Shown here: positions 6,543 to 14,294 of the stretch, piece by piece | Numbering within the stretch: position 1 is the first letter of the stretch | How the letters are laid out: each line of letters begins with the position of its first letter | Origin: Actinomycetota bacterium | GTDB taxonomy: Bacteria > Actinomycetota > Actinomycetes > S36-B12 | DNA length: 33,111 nt | Assembly (NCBI GenBank): GCA_030681835.1 | Contig: JAUXRN010000124.1 | Coordinates: forward strand, 1 to 33,111 | Reading direction: 5' to 3' | The notes under the pieces: model-generated | The model's database searches: none | The model's input: only the letters and a program-made list of their open reading frames with translations | Told to the model about the DNA's origin: nothing | Translations under genes and position numbers: made by a program

Positions 6543-6963
6543 GACGATCCTCTGCGCGGTCGACCAGGTCCCGGGGGCCGAACGCCTGGGGCAAGATCTC
6601 GGCCAGCGTGCGGATCCCCTCGGGAGTCGCGATCACGGTCCCGGGACGGCCGTTCTCCCACAGCAGTTGCCGGCATCGGCCGCAGGGCATGAGCGGCTGA
6701 CCGTGCTGGTCGACGCACGCAACCGCGACCAGGCTGCCCCCGCCGCTCGCGTGGATGCTGGACACCATGCCGCACTCGGCGCACAGGCCCACGCCGTAGC
6801 AGGCGTTCTCGACGTTGCAGCCGACGACGATCCTGCCGTCGTCCATCAATCCGGCCACGCCGACCTTGAAGCGCGAGTAGGGGGCGTAGGCATGGTGCAT
6901 GACGTCGACGGCGGCGGCGTTGAGGCCCGCCCAGTCGACCTGCTCGGCCGGCACGGAATTCAT
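6535..6963 (-). CDS. cdd: Cytidine deaminase
   Basis: A 142-residue zinc enzyme converting cytidine and deoxycytidine to uridine forms, of the small homotetrameric class. The zinc ligands are C61 (LCAEC), C94 and C97 (PCGRC). The proton-shuttling glutamate is E63, and N50/E52 in CNVENA bind ribose. The end after residue 120 (FGPRDLVDRAEDRHG) is variable. Its start codon shares a 4-bp ATGA overlap with the stop of the upstream permease gene, and its end overlaps deoA by 8 bp. It is therefore the first catabolic gene after the transporter genes in one transcript. Confidence 0.96.
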   Translation of the reverse strand: MNSVPAEQVDWAGLNAAAVDVMHHAYAPYSRFKVGVAGLMDDGRIVVGCNVENACYGVGLCAECGMVSSIHASGGGSLVAVACVDQHGQPLMPCGRCRQLLWENGRPGTVIATPEGIRTLAEILPQAFGPRDLVDRAEDRHG

Positions 6964-8255
6964 TCCTTGTCGTACGGCACGCCGTCGGCGGCCGGCGGTC
7001 GGGCCCGGCCGACGAGACCGGCGACCACGACGATGGTCACCAGGTACGGCGCCATGGCGAGGATCTCCGTGGGGATCGGCGTGTCGAGGAGGGCGAACTT
7101 CTGCTCGAGGGATTCAGAGAAGCCGAAGATCAGCGCCGCTCCCAGGGCCCCGATCGGGTTCCAGGCGCCGAAGATCATGGCGGCCAGGCCGATGAAGCCG
7201 GTGCCTGCCGTCATCCCCTCGTCGAACCGGCCCACCGTGCCGAGCGTGAACCAGGCGCCCGCGAAGCCGCCGACCATGCCGCCGAAGATCACCGCCACGT
7301 ACCGCACCCTGGCGACCCCGACCCCCAGGCTGTCGGCAGCCCTCGGGTTCTCGCCGACGGATCGGGTGCGGAGGCCCCATCGGGTGCGGAACAGGAGGAA
7401 CGTCACGACCCCGATGAGGACGAACATGCCGTAGACGATGATCGTCTGGTTGAAGAACATCTGCCCGATGATGGGGATGGACGACAGCAGCGGGATCGCG
7501 ATGGACGGGAAGATGGGCGCGTCGTTCCACTGCGGGTTGTCGATCAGCAACTGGGACGTGAGGAACGACGTCAGTCCCAGCACGAGGATGTTGATCACGA
7601 CGCCGATGATGATCTGGTCGACCTTGAAGCTGACCGCCAGCACGGCGAGCAGCAGGGCGAGGATGCCGCCCGTGATGGTCGCCGACAGCAGGCCCACCCA
7701 GCCGCCGAGCAGCGACCCCATGACGACGCCGGTGAAAGCGCCGCCGAGCAGCATGCCCTCGATGCCGATGTTCACCACGCCAGACCGCTCGCACAGGATG
7801 CCGCTCAGGGCACCGAGAGCGATCGGCGTGCAGCGCGAGACCGTGGCCACGAGCATGCTCTCGAGGTTGAACTCCTGGCCGGCGGTCGCCCACACCATCA
7901 TCGCGACGGTGAAAAGCCCGAACGAGATGCCGAGGATGAGGGTGGAGCGCCGCTGGAAGCCCCGGTAGAACTGGGTGGCTCCGAGGAAGGCGAGCAGCAA
8001 GGTGAGCAGCCACAGCGCCGGCTGGACCGGCACCTCGAGCGGGTCGAGCTGGATCGTCTCGGACGGGAGGCTCAGTCCGAATGTCGCCACGCCCTCGACG
8101 TTCGGAATGAAGAGCACCACGACCGCCGCGGCCAGGAGCAGCATCACGACACCGGTGACCTGTGCCCGGCGGATCTGCGAGGAGTTCAGCGCCTTCGTGC
8201 GCTTGCCGGTCTCCTCGTAAGCCGCGACGGGTGGCCGCTCGAACGTCGCGCTCAC
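6960..8255 (-). CDS. Nucleoside ABC transporter permease (second permease)
   Basis: A 431-residue inner-membrane permease of the BPD_transp_2 family that accompanies BMP-type lipoproteins. The start is GTG 8255, within a 4-bp GTGA overlap with the upstream permease stop, so the much longer open frame to 8777 is ignored. After a polar N-terminus, the first span is at about 33-51. A second hydrophobic region is at 78-96 and a dense transmembrane core runs from about 105 to 420. The family-diagnostic NIGIEGMLLGG motif is at 162-172. The late loop SVGENPRAADSLGVGVARVRY probably contacts the ATPase. It pairs with the 8252-9424 permease to form the heterodimeric channel. Confidence 0.93.
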   Translation of the reverse strand: MSATFERPPVAAYEETGKRTKALNSSQIRRAQVTGVVMLLLAAAVVVLFIPNVEGVATFGLSLPSETIQLDPLEVPVQPALWLLTLLLAFLGATQFYRGFQRRSTLILGISFGLFTVAMMVWATAGQEFNLESMLVATVSRCTPIALGALSGILCERSGVVNIGIEGMLLGGAFTGVVMGSLLGGWVGLLSATITGGILALLLAVLAVSFKVDQIIIGVVINILVLGLTSFLTSQLLIDNPQWNDAPIFPSIAIPLLSSIPIIGQMFFNQTIIVYGMFVLIGVVTFLLFRTRWGLRTRSVGENPRAADSLGVGVARVRYVAVIFGGMVGGFAGAWFTLGTVGRFDEGMTAGTGFIGLAAMIFGAWNPIGALGAALIFGFSESLEQKFALLDTPIPTEILAMAPYLVTIVVVAGLVGRARPPAADGVPYDKE

Positions 8256-9424
8256 GCTCCCCACCCCTTGCTGATCTGCGTGGACGTGGCGTCCGACTTG
8301 ACGCGGTAGATGGCCGAGATGAGTGCCGGAGCCGCCACGAAGATGATGATGAGGGCCTGGATGACCGAGATGAGGTCGATGCCCACGTCGGCGTTCGCCT
8401 GCATGTACTGCCCTCCCGCGTTCAGCCCGCCGAAGAGAACGGCCGCGGCGACCACGCCCACGGGGTTCGACCGGCCGAGAAGTGCCACGGCGATCCCGTC
8501 GAAACCGAGGCCAGCGGAGAAGCCCGGGCTGGCCCGGTCGAGCAGCCCCAGCACCTGGCCGGTGCCGGCGAGGCCGGCCAGCGCCCCGGAGATCGACATG
8601 ACCAGGATGTACACCTTCGTGACGGACATGCCGGCGTACCTCGCGGCGCTCGGGTTCGCACCGACTGCCCGGAACTCGAAGCCCGTGTTGGTGCGGAACA
8701 GCAGCCACCAGATGAAGGCGGCAGCACCGAGGGCGAGGAACAGGCCGAAGTGCACGGTGGCGGCCGGGTCCAGCCACTGCAGCAACGGCGGCAACTGGGC
8801 GGAGTCCTGGATGTTCTTCGAAATGGGGTCGTTGCGCCCTTCACGCTGGAACAACGTGGACTTGAGCAGGTAGTCAACGAGCCGGTAGGCGACGTAGTTC
8901 AGCATGATGGTGACGATGACCTCGTGGGCGCCGGTCTTCGCCTTGAGGAAGCCGGGGATGAACCCCCAGATGGCGCCACCGATCGCCCCAGCCACGATCG
9001 CAAGCGGCAGGTGGATGAACCACGGCAGGCCCGTGAACGTGAAGCCGGCGAGGACCGCCAGCATGCCGCCCATGAGCAACTGCCCCTCGCCGCCGATATT
9101 GAACAGGCCGGCACGGAACGCGAGTGCCACGGCGAGCCCGGTGAAGATCAGCGGAGTAGCCTCCGTGAGCGTCTGCGAGATCGCGCGCAGGGAGCCGACC
9201 GAGCCCTGCAGCAGGGCCTTGTAGGCCTCCAGCATCTCGCCGAACGAGGACCCGGTCAGCATGATGATGGCGCCGCTGATCACGAGGGCGGTGAACACCG
9301 CCAGCAGGGGGATGACCAGGCCCGTCTTCCAGTCGGTGGCGGTGGTGAGGCGCCGGAGGAAGGAGGGGCCTTTGCCGGAATCCGGCTCGATCGTGACGCT
9401 TCCGTCGGGCGAGGTGATGCTCAT
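8252..9424 (-). CDS. Nucleoside ABC transporter permease (first permease)
   Basis: A 390-residue permease of the same family. A cytoplasmic N-terminus of about 34 residues leads into a first span at 35-57. The signature FNIGGEGQLLMGG begins at residue 108, matching the NIGIEGM motif of its partner. The loop AVGANPSAARYAGMSVTKVY is the likely ATPase-coupling segment. At least eight hydrophobic spans are visible. It starts at ATG 9424, overlapping the ATPase stop by 4 bp, and ends with a 4-bp overlap with the second permease. Homologous systems import purine and pyrimidine nucleosides; specificity here rests on the adjacent cdd and deoA. Confidence 0.94.
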   Translation of the reverse strand: MSITSPDGSVTIEPDSGKGPSFLRRLTTATDWKTGLVIPLLAVFTALVISGAIIMLTGSSFGEMLEAYKALLQGSVGSLRAISQTLTEATPLIFTGLAVALAFRAGLFNIGGEGQLLMGGMLAVLAGFTFTGLPWFIHLPLAIVAGAIGGAIWGFIPGFLKAKTGAHEVIVTIMLNYVAYRLVDYLLKSTLFQREGRNDPISKNIQDSAQLPPLLQWLDPAATVHFGLFLALGAAAFIWWLLFRTNTGFEFRAVGANPSAARYAGMSVTKVYILVMSISGALAGLAGTGQVLGLLDRASPGFSAGLGFDGIAVALLGRSNPVGVVAAAVLFGGLNAGGQYMQANADVGIDLISVIQALIIIFVAAPALISAIYRVKSDATSTQISKGWGA

Positions 9425-10926
9425 GCTGCCTTCCCCGCCATGTAGAGGCCGACCTCGGTGGGGGTCGTCTCGGACGCCGCCATCTCGGCCACGATCCTCC
9501 CGTCGTACATCACGACGATGCGGTCCGAGAGCGCGAAGATCTCGTCGAGCTCGGTCGAGACGATGAGGATGGCCTTGCCCTCGTCCCGCTTGCGGATGAT
9601 CTGCTCGTGGATGTACTCGATCGACCCGACGTCGATGCCACGCGTCGGCTGCGCGCAGATGACCATGGGAACGTCGCGGGAGAACTCGCGCGCCACGATC
9701 ATCTTCTGGGCATTCCCGCCGGACAGCGCACCGCCTGTGTTGTCGATCAGCGGCGGGCGCACGTCGTAGGACTCCACCAGGGCCTCGGCCGACTCCCGGA
9801 TGGCATCGTCGTCCATGACCCCCCTGCGCGAGAACGGTGCCTGGTAGTAGGAGTCCAGGATCAGGTTCTCGCTGACGGTGAATGAGGAGATCATGCCCAT
9901 GTGGTTGCGGTCCTCCGGGACGTGGGCGATGCCGGCTCCGTGGCGCTGCCGCGGCGAGGCCTTGCTGATGTCCTTGCCCAGGAACTCCACGGTGCCCCCA
10001 GCCAGCGGGAGCAGGCCCGTGATCGCCTCGACGAGTTCGGTCTGGCCGTTGCCCTGGATGCCCGCCACCCCGACGATCTCGCCCGCCCGGACCGTGAGAT
10101 TGATCCTGTTGAGGAGCACACGACCGTAGTCGTCGACCATATGGACGCCGGTGAGGGTCAGCACGTCCTCGCCGGGATCGGCCGCGGCCTTGTCGACGGT
10201 GAGGTCGATGTCGCGGCCGACCATCATCGAGGCGAGCAGCTCCGGGGTGGCCGTCGTCGGGTCCGCATGGCCGGCGACCTTGCCGTCCCGCAGGACGGTG
10301 ATGTCGTCGGCGATGGCGAGCGCCTCCTTCAGCTTGTGCGTGATGAAGATGATGGTGGCGCCACGCCCTTTGAGCTCGGCCACGATGCCGAAGAACTCGA
10401 TCACCTCCTGGGGAGTGAGCACGGCCGTGGGCTCGTCGAAGACCAGGATCTTCGCGCCTCGCAGCAGCACCTTGATGATCTCCACGCGCTGCTGGATGCC
10501 GACCGGGAGATCCTCGACCATCGCGTCCGGGTCCACCGCCAGTCCGTACTTCTGAGAGATCTCGCGTACCTCGTCGCGCGCCTTCCTGCGGTTCACGATG
10601 CCGGGGCCGACCACCGGCTCCACGCCCAGGACGACGTTCTCGTACACCGAGAACACCGGCACGAGCATGAAGTGCTGGTGCACCATGCCGATGCCGGCCT
10701 TGATGGCGTCACCGGGGTCGTGGAAGTCCTGCACCTTGCCGTCGATGAGGATCTCCCCCGCGTCCTGCTTGTACAGCCCGGACAGGACGTTCATGAGGGT
10801 GCTCTTGCCGGCACCGTTCTCGCCGATCAGGGCAAGCACCTTGCCGGACCTCGCGGTGAGGGTCACGTCGTCGTTGGCAAGGACGCCGGGGAAGCGCTTG
10901 GTGATGCCGCGCAGTTCCAGTTCCAC
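9421..10926 (-). CDS. Nucleoside ABC transporter ATPase with two nucleotide-binding domains
   Basis: A 501-residue tandem ATPase driving the two permeases. Domain 1 has Walker A GENGAGKST (35-43), a degenerate signature LPVGIQQRVEI, and Walker B ILVFDEPTAVL. Domain 2 has a degenerate Walker A GIQGNGQTE, an intact LSGGNAQKM signature, and VICAQPTRGID, in which glutamine replaces the catalytic glutamate. One complete and one degenerate site is normal for this RbsA/BMP-type class. I prefer GTG 10926 (VELELRGITKRFPG) because GGAG lies 5 nt upstream; GTG 10944 would add six residues. It is separated from the lipoprotein gene by a strong hairpin at 10993-11030, which probably lowers its expression relative to that gene. 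Confidence 0.95.
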   Translation of the reverse strand: MELELRGITKRFPGVLANDDVTLTARSGKVLALIGENGAGKSTLMNVLSGLYKQDAGEILIDGKVQDFHDPGDAIKAGIGMVHQHFMLVPVFSVYENVVLGVEPVVGPGIVNRRKARDEVREISQKYGLAVDPDAMVEDLPVGIQQRVEIIKVLLRGAKILVFDEPTAVLTPQEVIEFFGIVAELKGRGATIIFITHKLKEALAIADDITVLRDGKVAGHADPTTATPELLASMMVGRDIDLTVDKAAADPGEDVLTLTGVHMVDDYGRVLLNRINLTVRAGEIVGVAGIQGNGQTELVEAITGLLPLAGGTVEFLGKDISKASPRQRHGAGIAHVPEDRNHMGMISSFTVSENLILDSYYQAPFSRRGVMDDDAIRESAEALVESYDVRPPLIDNTGGALSGGNAQKMIVAREFSRDVPMVICAQPTRGIDVGSIEYIHEQIIRKRDEGKAILIVSTELDEIFALSDRIVVMYDGRIVAEMAASETTPTEVGLYMAGKAA

Positions 10927-10992
10927 GAGGTCTCCGTATGTCACGCGGCCGGGGCGACGGCCGGCCCGGCTGGTCTCACTCTGGCACAGGAA

Positions 10993-11030
10993 AGACGAGG
11001 AGGGGCCCGAAACCGGGCCCCTCCTCGTCT
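10993..11030 (-). terminator. Strong hairpin after the lipoprotein gene, inside the operon
   Basis: AGACGAGGAGGGGCCCG (10993-11009) pairs perfectly with 11014-11030 around a 4-nt loop. On the minus strand the stem is followed by TTTCC, a short U-rich trailer. It begins 11 bases after the lipoprotein stop and precedes the ATPase gene. It is therefore either a leaky intrinsic terminator or an mRNA-stabilising stem that keeps lipoprotein transcript in excess over transporter transcript. Confidence 0.88.
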
Positions 11031-11041
11031 AACGTGCGCTA

Positions 11042-12199
11042 CTACATCTTGACGTCGATCGACCCATCGATGATGCCTGCCTTGATGGTCTCGATCTGGT
11101 CCTTCAACTCCTGCGGAACGGCCGCGTCGAAGTCGTGGTACGGGGCCAGGCCCACGCCACCGTTCTCCAGCGTGCCGACCGTGACGCCACCCTCGAAGGT
11201 GCCGTCGACCACGGCCTGGATCGCATTGAACGTGGTGACGTCCATGTTCTTCAGGACCGAGGTCAGGTAGACCGACGCGTTCTGGGTGTCGGACTCGAAC
11301 TGGTCGCTGTCCACGCCGATGATCATGAGCTTGTCGGGACCGAGCTCGCTGGCCAGGGCGGCAGAGCCCAGGCCGACCGGACCGGCTACGGGCATGACGA
11401 CGTCAGCGCCCTCGTCGACCAGGTTCTGCGCGAAGGTGCGGCCGTCGTCGAGGCTCTCGAAGTTCTCGGTGAACAGGCCCTTCTGCTTGGCCGGATCCCA
11501 GCCGAGAACCTCGACCTCAGCGCCATTGTCGGCGTTGAACTTCTGGACGCCGCGGTAGAAGCCGTCCATGAAGATGGTCACCGGCGGGATGTTGATTCCG
11601 CCGAAGGTGCCGACCACGCCGGTCTTGGTCATCCCAGCGGCGAGGTAGCCGGCCAGGAACGCGGCCTCATCGGTGTTGAAGATCTGGCCGAGCACGTTGT
11701 TGTTCGCAATCTGCGGCGTGCCGTCCTCGTTCTCGCCGTATGCGTAGTCGACGATCGTGAACGGGGTGTCGGGGTTGGCGTTGGCGGCCTCCATGGTCGC
11801 GTCGCCGAGAAGGAAGCCGACCGTCACCACGATGTTGCAGCCCTGGTCGATGAAGGACTGGATGTTGGTGGCGTAGTCGGTCTCGGCCTGTGACTCCAGG
11901 ACCAGGCCCTCAACGCCGAGCTGCTCCACGGCGTCGGTGACGCCCTTGTAGGCCTTCTGGTTGAAGCCCTTGTCGTCGACACCGCCGACGTCAGTGACCT
12001 CGCAAGCCTTCACCATGGCCGCGGGCTCCTCGGAGGGCGCCTCGGACGATGCGGCCTCGGACGGCGCAGCCGACTCCGATGCCGGCGCGCTGCTCTCTGC
12101 AGCACTCGACTCCGAGGTGGTGCTGCTTGAGCTACACCCGGCAAGTGCCATCGCCGAAACGGCGATGACCGCCGCGGCGATCTTCAGGTTGGTCTTCAA
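11042..12199 (-). CDS. BMP-family nucleoside-binding lipoprotein of an ABC transporter
   Basis: A 385-residue extracytoplasmic solute-binding protein. The N-terminus is a lipoprotein signal (residues 1-21) ending in the lipobox ALAGC, with C22 as the acylation site. A low-complexity Ser/Ala/Glu linker follows (about 23-62), then the BMP (PnrA-like) domain beginning CEVTDVGGVDDKGFNQ, a hallmark of the family, and continuing with IVVTVGFLLGD and FGGINIPPVTIFMDGFYRG. The start is an unusual TTG at 12199, chosen because AAGGAG lies 5 nt upstream and no ATG or GTG fits. It is the first gene of the nucleoside operon, under the promoter at 12252-12281. Related proteins bind nucleosides; the preferred one here is unknown. 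Confidence 0.94.
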   Translation of the reverse strand: MKTNLKIAAAVIAVSAMALAGCSSSSTTSESSAAESSAPASESAAPSEAASSEAPSEEPAAMVKACEVTDVGGVDDKGFNQKAYKGVTDAVEQLGVEGLVLESQAETDYATNIQSFIDQGCNIVVTVGFLLGDATMEAANANPDTPFTIVDYAYGENEDGTPQIANNNVLGQIFNTDEAAFLAGYLAAGMTKTGVVGTFGGINIPPVTIFMDGFYRGVQKFNADNGAEVEVLGWDPAKQKGLFTENFESLDDGRTFAQNLVDEGADVVMPVAGPVGLGSAALASELGPDKLMIIGVDSDQFESDTQNASVYLTSVLKNMDVTTFNAIQAVVDGTFEGGVTVGTLENGGVGLAPYHDFDAAVPQELKDQIETIKAGIIDGSIDVKM

Positions 12200-12238
12200 T
12201 GTCTCTCCTTATAGATGGCCCGACGCCGTCATGGCAGT

Positions 12239-12281
12239 CGCACGTGCGCCCACCCTAGCCATTGCGGTGCGCGCATGTGAA
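12239..12281 (-). promoter_or_regulatory. Promoter of the nucleoside operon with a palindrome at +1
   Basis: On the minus strand, TTCACA (12276-12281) and TAGGGT (12252-12257) are separated by 18 bp, a good -35/-10 arrangement. Initiation would fall near 12245, leaving a leader of about 45 nt that carries AAGGAG before the TTG start. The 10-bp palindrome CGCACGTGCG (12239-12248) spans the predicted start point, a suitable operator position for a repressor sensing nucleosides. Confidence 0.6.
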
Positions 12282-12320
12282 CGCCAGCGAGCGTTGTGCC
12301 ATATCGTTATCGGCCGTTCA

Positions 12321-12341
12321 CCGGGCTGCGGACGCGCCCGG
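12321..12341 (-). terminator. Weak hairpin after the nucleoside hydrolase gene
   Basis: CCGGGC (12321-12326) and GCCCGG (12336-12341) can pair around a 9-nt loop directly after the nucleoside hydrolase stop codon. There is no U tract. It may attenuate readthrough into the lipoprotein gene. Confidence 0.4.
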
Positions 12342-13310
12342 CTAGGGAAGCGTGCCGAGGCGCTGCAACAGCAGTGTTACGAAACGATCACGATCGATGC
12401 CGAGACCGACGGCAGCGTTGGGCGATCGACCGGTGACGGACCATCGATCCGCGACCGTACGGCCCATGCACAGGGCGGATTGCGTTTCGATCTGAACATT
12501 CATGGGCATCGTCTGCACCAGCCGCGGGTCGATGAGGTGCGCGATCGTCACGGCGTCGTGGATGGGTGCCCCTGGCCAGCCGAAGCGGTCCTGGTGGAAG
12601 CCGACGAAGTGGTCCAGGAGCTCGGCGACGAACTGGCCAGCCTTGCCCTGGCCCCGGAAGGCCGCCGCGTGGGCGTCGTCCAGCCAGGCCTGGTGGGTGA
12701 CCTCGAGGCCGATCATGGTCAACTCGATGCCCGCCCCCGTGTCTCCCCCGGGCACCGTGCCTGCCGAGAACACGATGTCGGCCGCCTCGGGGTCCACCCA
12801 GATGTTGAACTCCGCGGCGGGAGTCCAGTTGCCGAGGTCCACGGCCCCGCCCATGATCACCAACTCGCGGATCCGGTCGTGGAGGTGCGGGAGCCGCTCG
12901 ACGACGTCGGCCATGTTCGTCAGCGGGCCGGTCGCCACGAGCGTCACCGGCTCGTCGGCATCACGCAGGACCTGCTCGATCAGCTCGATCGCGGGCACGC
13001 CGAGCGCCGCCCGGCTCGGCTCGATCGGCAGCGGACCCGCCAGGCCGCTCTCGCCGTGCATGACGGCCGCGGTCGACAGGTCACGGGCCCGAGGCCGGTC
13101 CCGGCCGGCCGCCACCGGGATGTCCGGCCGGTCCACCATGTCCAGGACCCGCAGGGCATTGCGGGTGGTGTTCGGGAGGGTGACATTGCCGGCGACGGTC
13201 GTCACGGCCAGCAGGTCGATGCCCGGGTCGGCCACCGCCAGCATGATCGCGATGGCGTCGTCGTGCCCGGGGTCGCAGTCGAGCAGAACCGGGCGGGGGC
13301 TGTCGGTCAC
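12342..13310 (-). CDS. Inosine/uridine-preferring nucleoside hydrolase
   Basis: A 322-residue enzyme that hydrolyses the N-glycosidic bond of ribonucleosides to base and ribose. The calcium-binding DxDPGxDD cluster is at residues 11-18 (DCDPGHDD). The catalytic and ribose-binding segments VATGPLTN, IMGGAVD, EFNIWVDPEAADIV and the late HDAVT are all present, so it should be active. The length is normal. It starts at GTG 13310 with no Shine-Dalgarno; a TAGACA hexamer lies 7 nt upstream (13318-13323), so leaderless initiation is plausible. The substrate subset cannot be read by eye. It is transcribed towards the nucleoside operon but separated from it by a weak hairpin and that operon's own promoter. 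Confidence 0.93.
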   Translation of the reverse strand: MTDSPRPVLLDCDPGHDDAIAIMLAVADPGIDLLAVTTVAGNVTLPNTTRNALRVLDMVDRPDIPVAAGRDRPRARDLSTAAVMHGESGLAGPLPIEPSRAALGVPAIELIEQVLRDADEPVTLVATGPLTNMADVVERLPHLHDRIRELVIMGGAVDLGNWTPAAEFNIWVDPEAADIVFSAGTVPGGDTGAGIELTMIGLEVTHQAWLDDAHAAAFRGQGKAGQFVAELLDHFVGFHQDRFGWPGAPIHDAVTIAHLIDPRLVQTMPMNVQIETQSALCMGRTVADRWSVTGRSPNAAVGLGIDRDRFVTLLLQRLGTLP

Positions 13311-13317
13311 GCCGGAG

Positions 13318-13343
13318 TGTCTACCAGACCCGCGGCGTAGGTT
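13318..13343. promoter_or_regulatory. Divergent leaderless promoters, nucleoside hydrolase / methyltransferase
   Basis: In the 39-bp gap, plus-strand TAGGTT (13338-13343) is 6 nt before the methyltransferase ATG, and minus-strand TAGACA (13318-13323) is 7 nt before the nucleoside hydrolase GTG. The plus-strand element fits TANNNT well; the minus-strand one is weaker. The two promoters are nearly back to back. Confidence 0.5.
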
Positions 13344-13349
13344 GGGGGC

Positions 13350-13964
13350 ATGTCAACGGCGCCGAGATGGTTCACCGACACGGGCGAGGGACATTCGCAG
13401 TGGTACGTGGAGCGCTTCCGAGCCATGTCGGCCGAAGGGGCCGACCTCGAGGGCGAGGCCCGGCTGATCGACGCCATGGCGCCGCCGAGGTGCCGGGTCC
13501 TCGATGCCGGTTGCGGCCCCGGGCGGACATCGGGGGCGCTCTGCAAGCGCGGCCACGAGGTCGTCGGGGTCGACGTCGATCCGGTGCTCATCGACGCTGC
13601 CCGCGCGGACCACCCGGGCCCGAGCTACGTCGTGGCGGACCTCGCCATGCTCGACCTGCCAGCGGTCGGGATTGCCGAGCCCTTCGATGCCGCGGTGTGC
13701 GCGGGCAACGTGCTGGCATTTGTCGCGGCCGGGAGCGAAGCGACGGTACTGGCCCGGATCCGAGCCCACCTGCGCGCCGATGCATTCCTGGCCACCGGGT
13801 TCCACGTCGACCGCTACGACCTGGCTGACTTCGACCGGCACGCAGCCGAGGCCGGCTTCATCGTCGAGTCGAGGTTCGCGACCTGGGACGTGCGCCCATG
13901 GCACGACGGCGCGGACTTCGCGGTCACCATCCTGCGCAACCCGTCCGAAGGGAACCCCGCATGA
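13350..13964 (+). CDS. Class I SAM-dependent methyltransferase
   Basis: A 204-residue protein. Motif I (VLDAGCGPGRTS, 50-61) forms the S-adenosylmethionine pocket, and GVDVDP (73-78) carries the acidic residue that binds the ribose hydroxyls. YVVADLAMLDLP and FDAAVCAGNVLAFV are motifs II and III. The C-terminal part (FHVDRYDLADFDRHAAEAGF) matches small methyltransferase_11/25-type enzymes. The N-terminus WFTDTGEGHSQWYVERFRAM resembles actinobacterial small-molecule methyltransferases of unknown substrate. It starts at ATG 13350 behind TAGGTT. Its stop overlaps the following cupin gene by 4 bp (ATGA), so the two probably act together. Confidence 0.88.
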   Translation: MSTAPRWFTDTGEGHSQWYVERFRAMSAEGADLEGEARLIDAMAPPRCRVLDAGCGPGRTSGALCKRGHEVVGVDVDPVLIDAARADHPGPSYVVADLAMLDLPAVGIAEPFDAAVCAGNVLAFVAAGSEATVLARIRAHLRADAFLATGFHVDRYDLADFDRHAAEAGFIVESRFATWDVRPWHDGADFAVTILRNPSEGNPA

Positions 13965-14290
13965 GCCACTATCTCGCCGACCTTGCCGGACGCATCGAGG
14001 TCTCGCCCGGCAGCACCGTCTCGACCACGGTTCTGAAGGAGCCCGGGGCCAGGCTCGTGCTCTTCTCGTTCGACGCCGGTGAAGAGCTGAGCGAGCACAC
14101 CGCCGCCATGCCCGTCCTGCTCCAGGCGGTCAGCGGACGGCTGTCCGTCACCACGGCCGACGCGACAGCCTCGCTCGTGCCGGGCGACGCGCTCTACCTC
14201 GACGCCCGCGAGCCCCATTCGGTCCTCGCCGAGGAGCCCAGCAAGCTCCTGCTGACCATGCTCGACCCCCGGGGAGCGACGTCCACCTGA
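13961..14290 (+). CDS. Small cupin-domain protein coupled to the methyltransferase
   Basis: A 109-residue single cupin barrel. The core VLFSFDAGEELSEHTAAMPVLLQAVSGRLSV contains one histidine of motif 1, and LVPGDALYLDAREPHSVLA is motif 2 with its histidine, so a partial metal site is possible. It starts at the ATG of a 4-bp overlap, with AAGGGA upstream in the methyltransferase gene; the longer frame from 13898 is not used. It converges on the mutase gene, with only 4 bp between the stops. The function is unknown. Confidence 0.83.
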   Translation: MSHYLADLAGRIEVSPGSTVSTTVLKEPGARLVLFSFDAGEELSEHTAAMPVLLQAVSGRLSVTTADATASLVPGDALYLDAREPHSVLAEEPSKLLLTMLDPRGATST

Positions 14291-14294
14291 CTCG

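Noticed and set aside
8256-8777. N-terminal extension of the second permease
   Set aside because: The extension overlaps the first permease completely. The GTG at 8255 in a GTGA overlap is the natural start, and sequence resembling the family begins only there.
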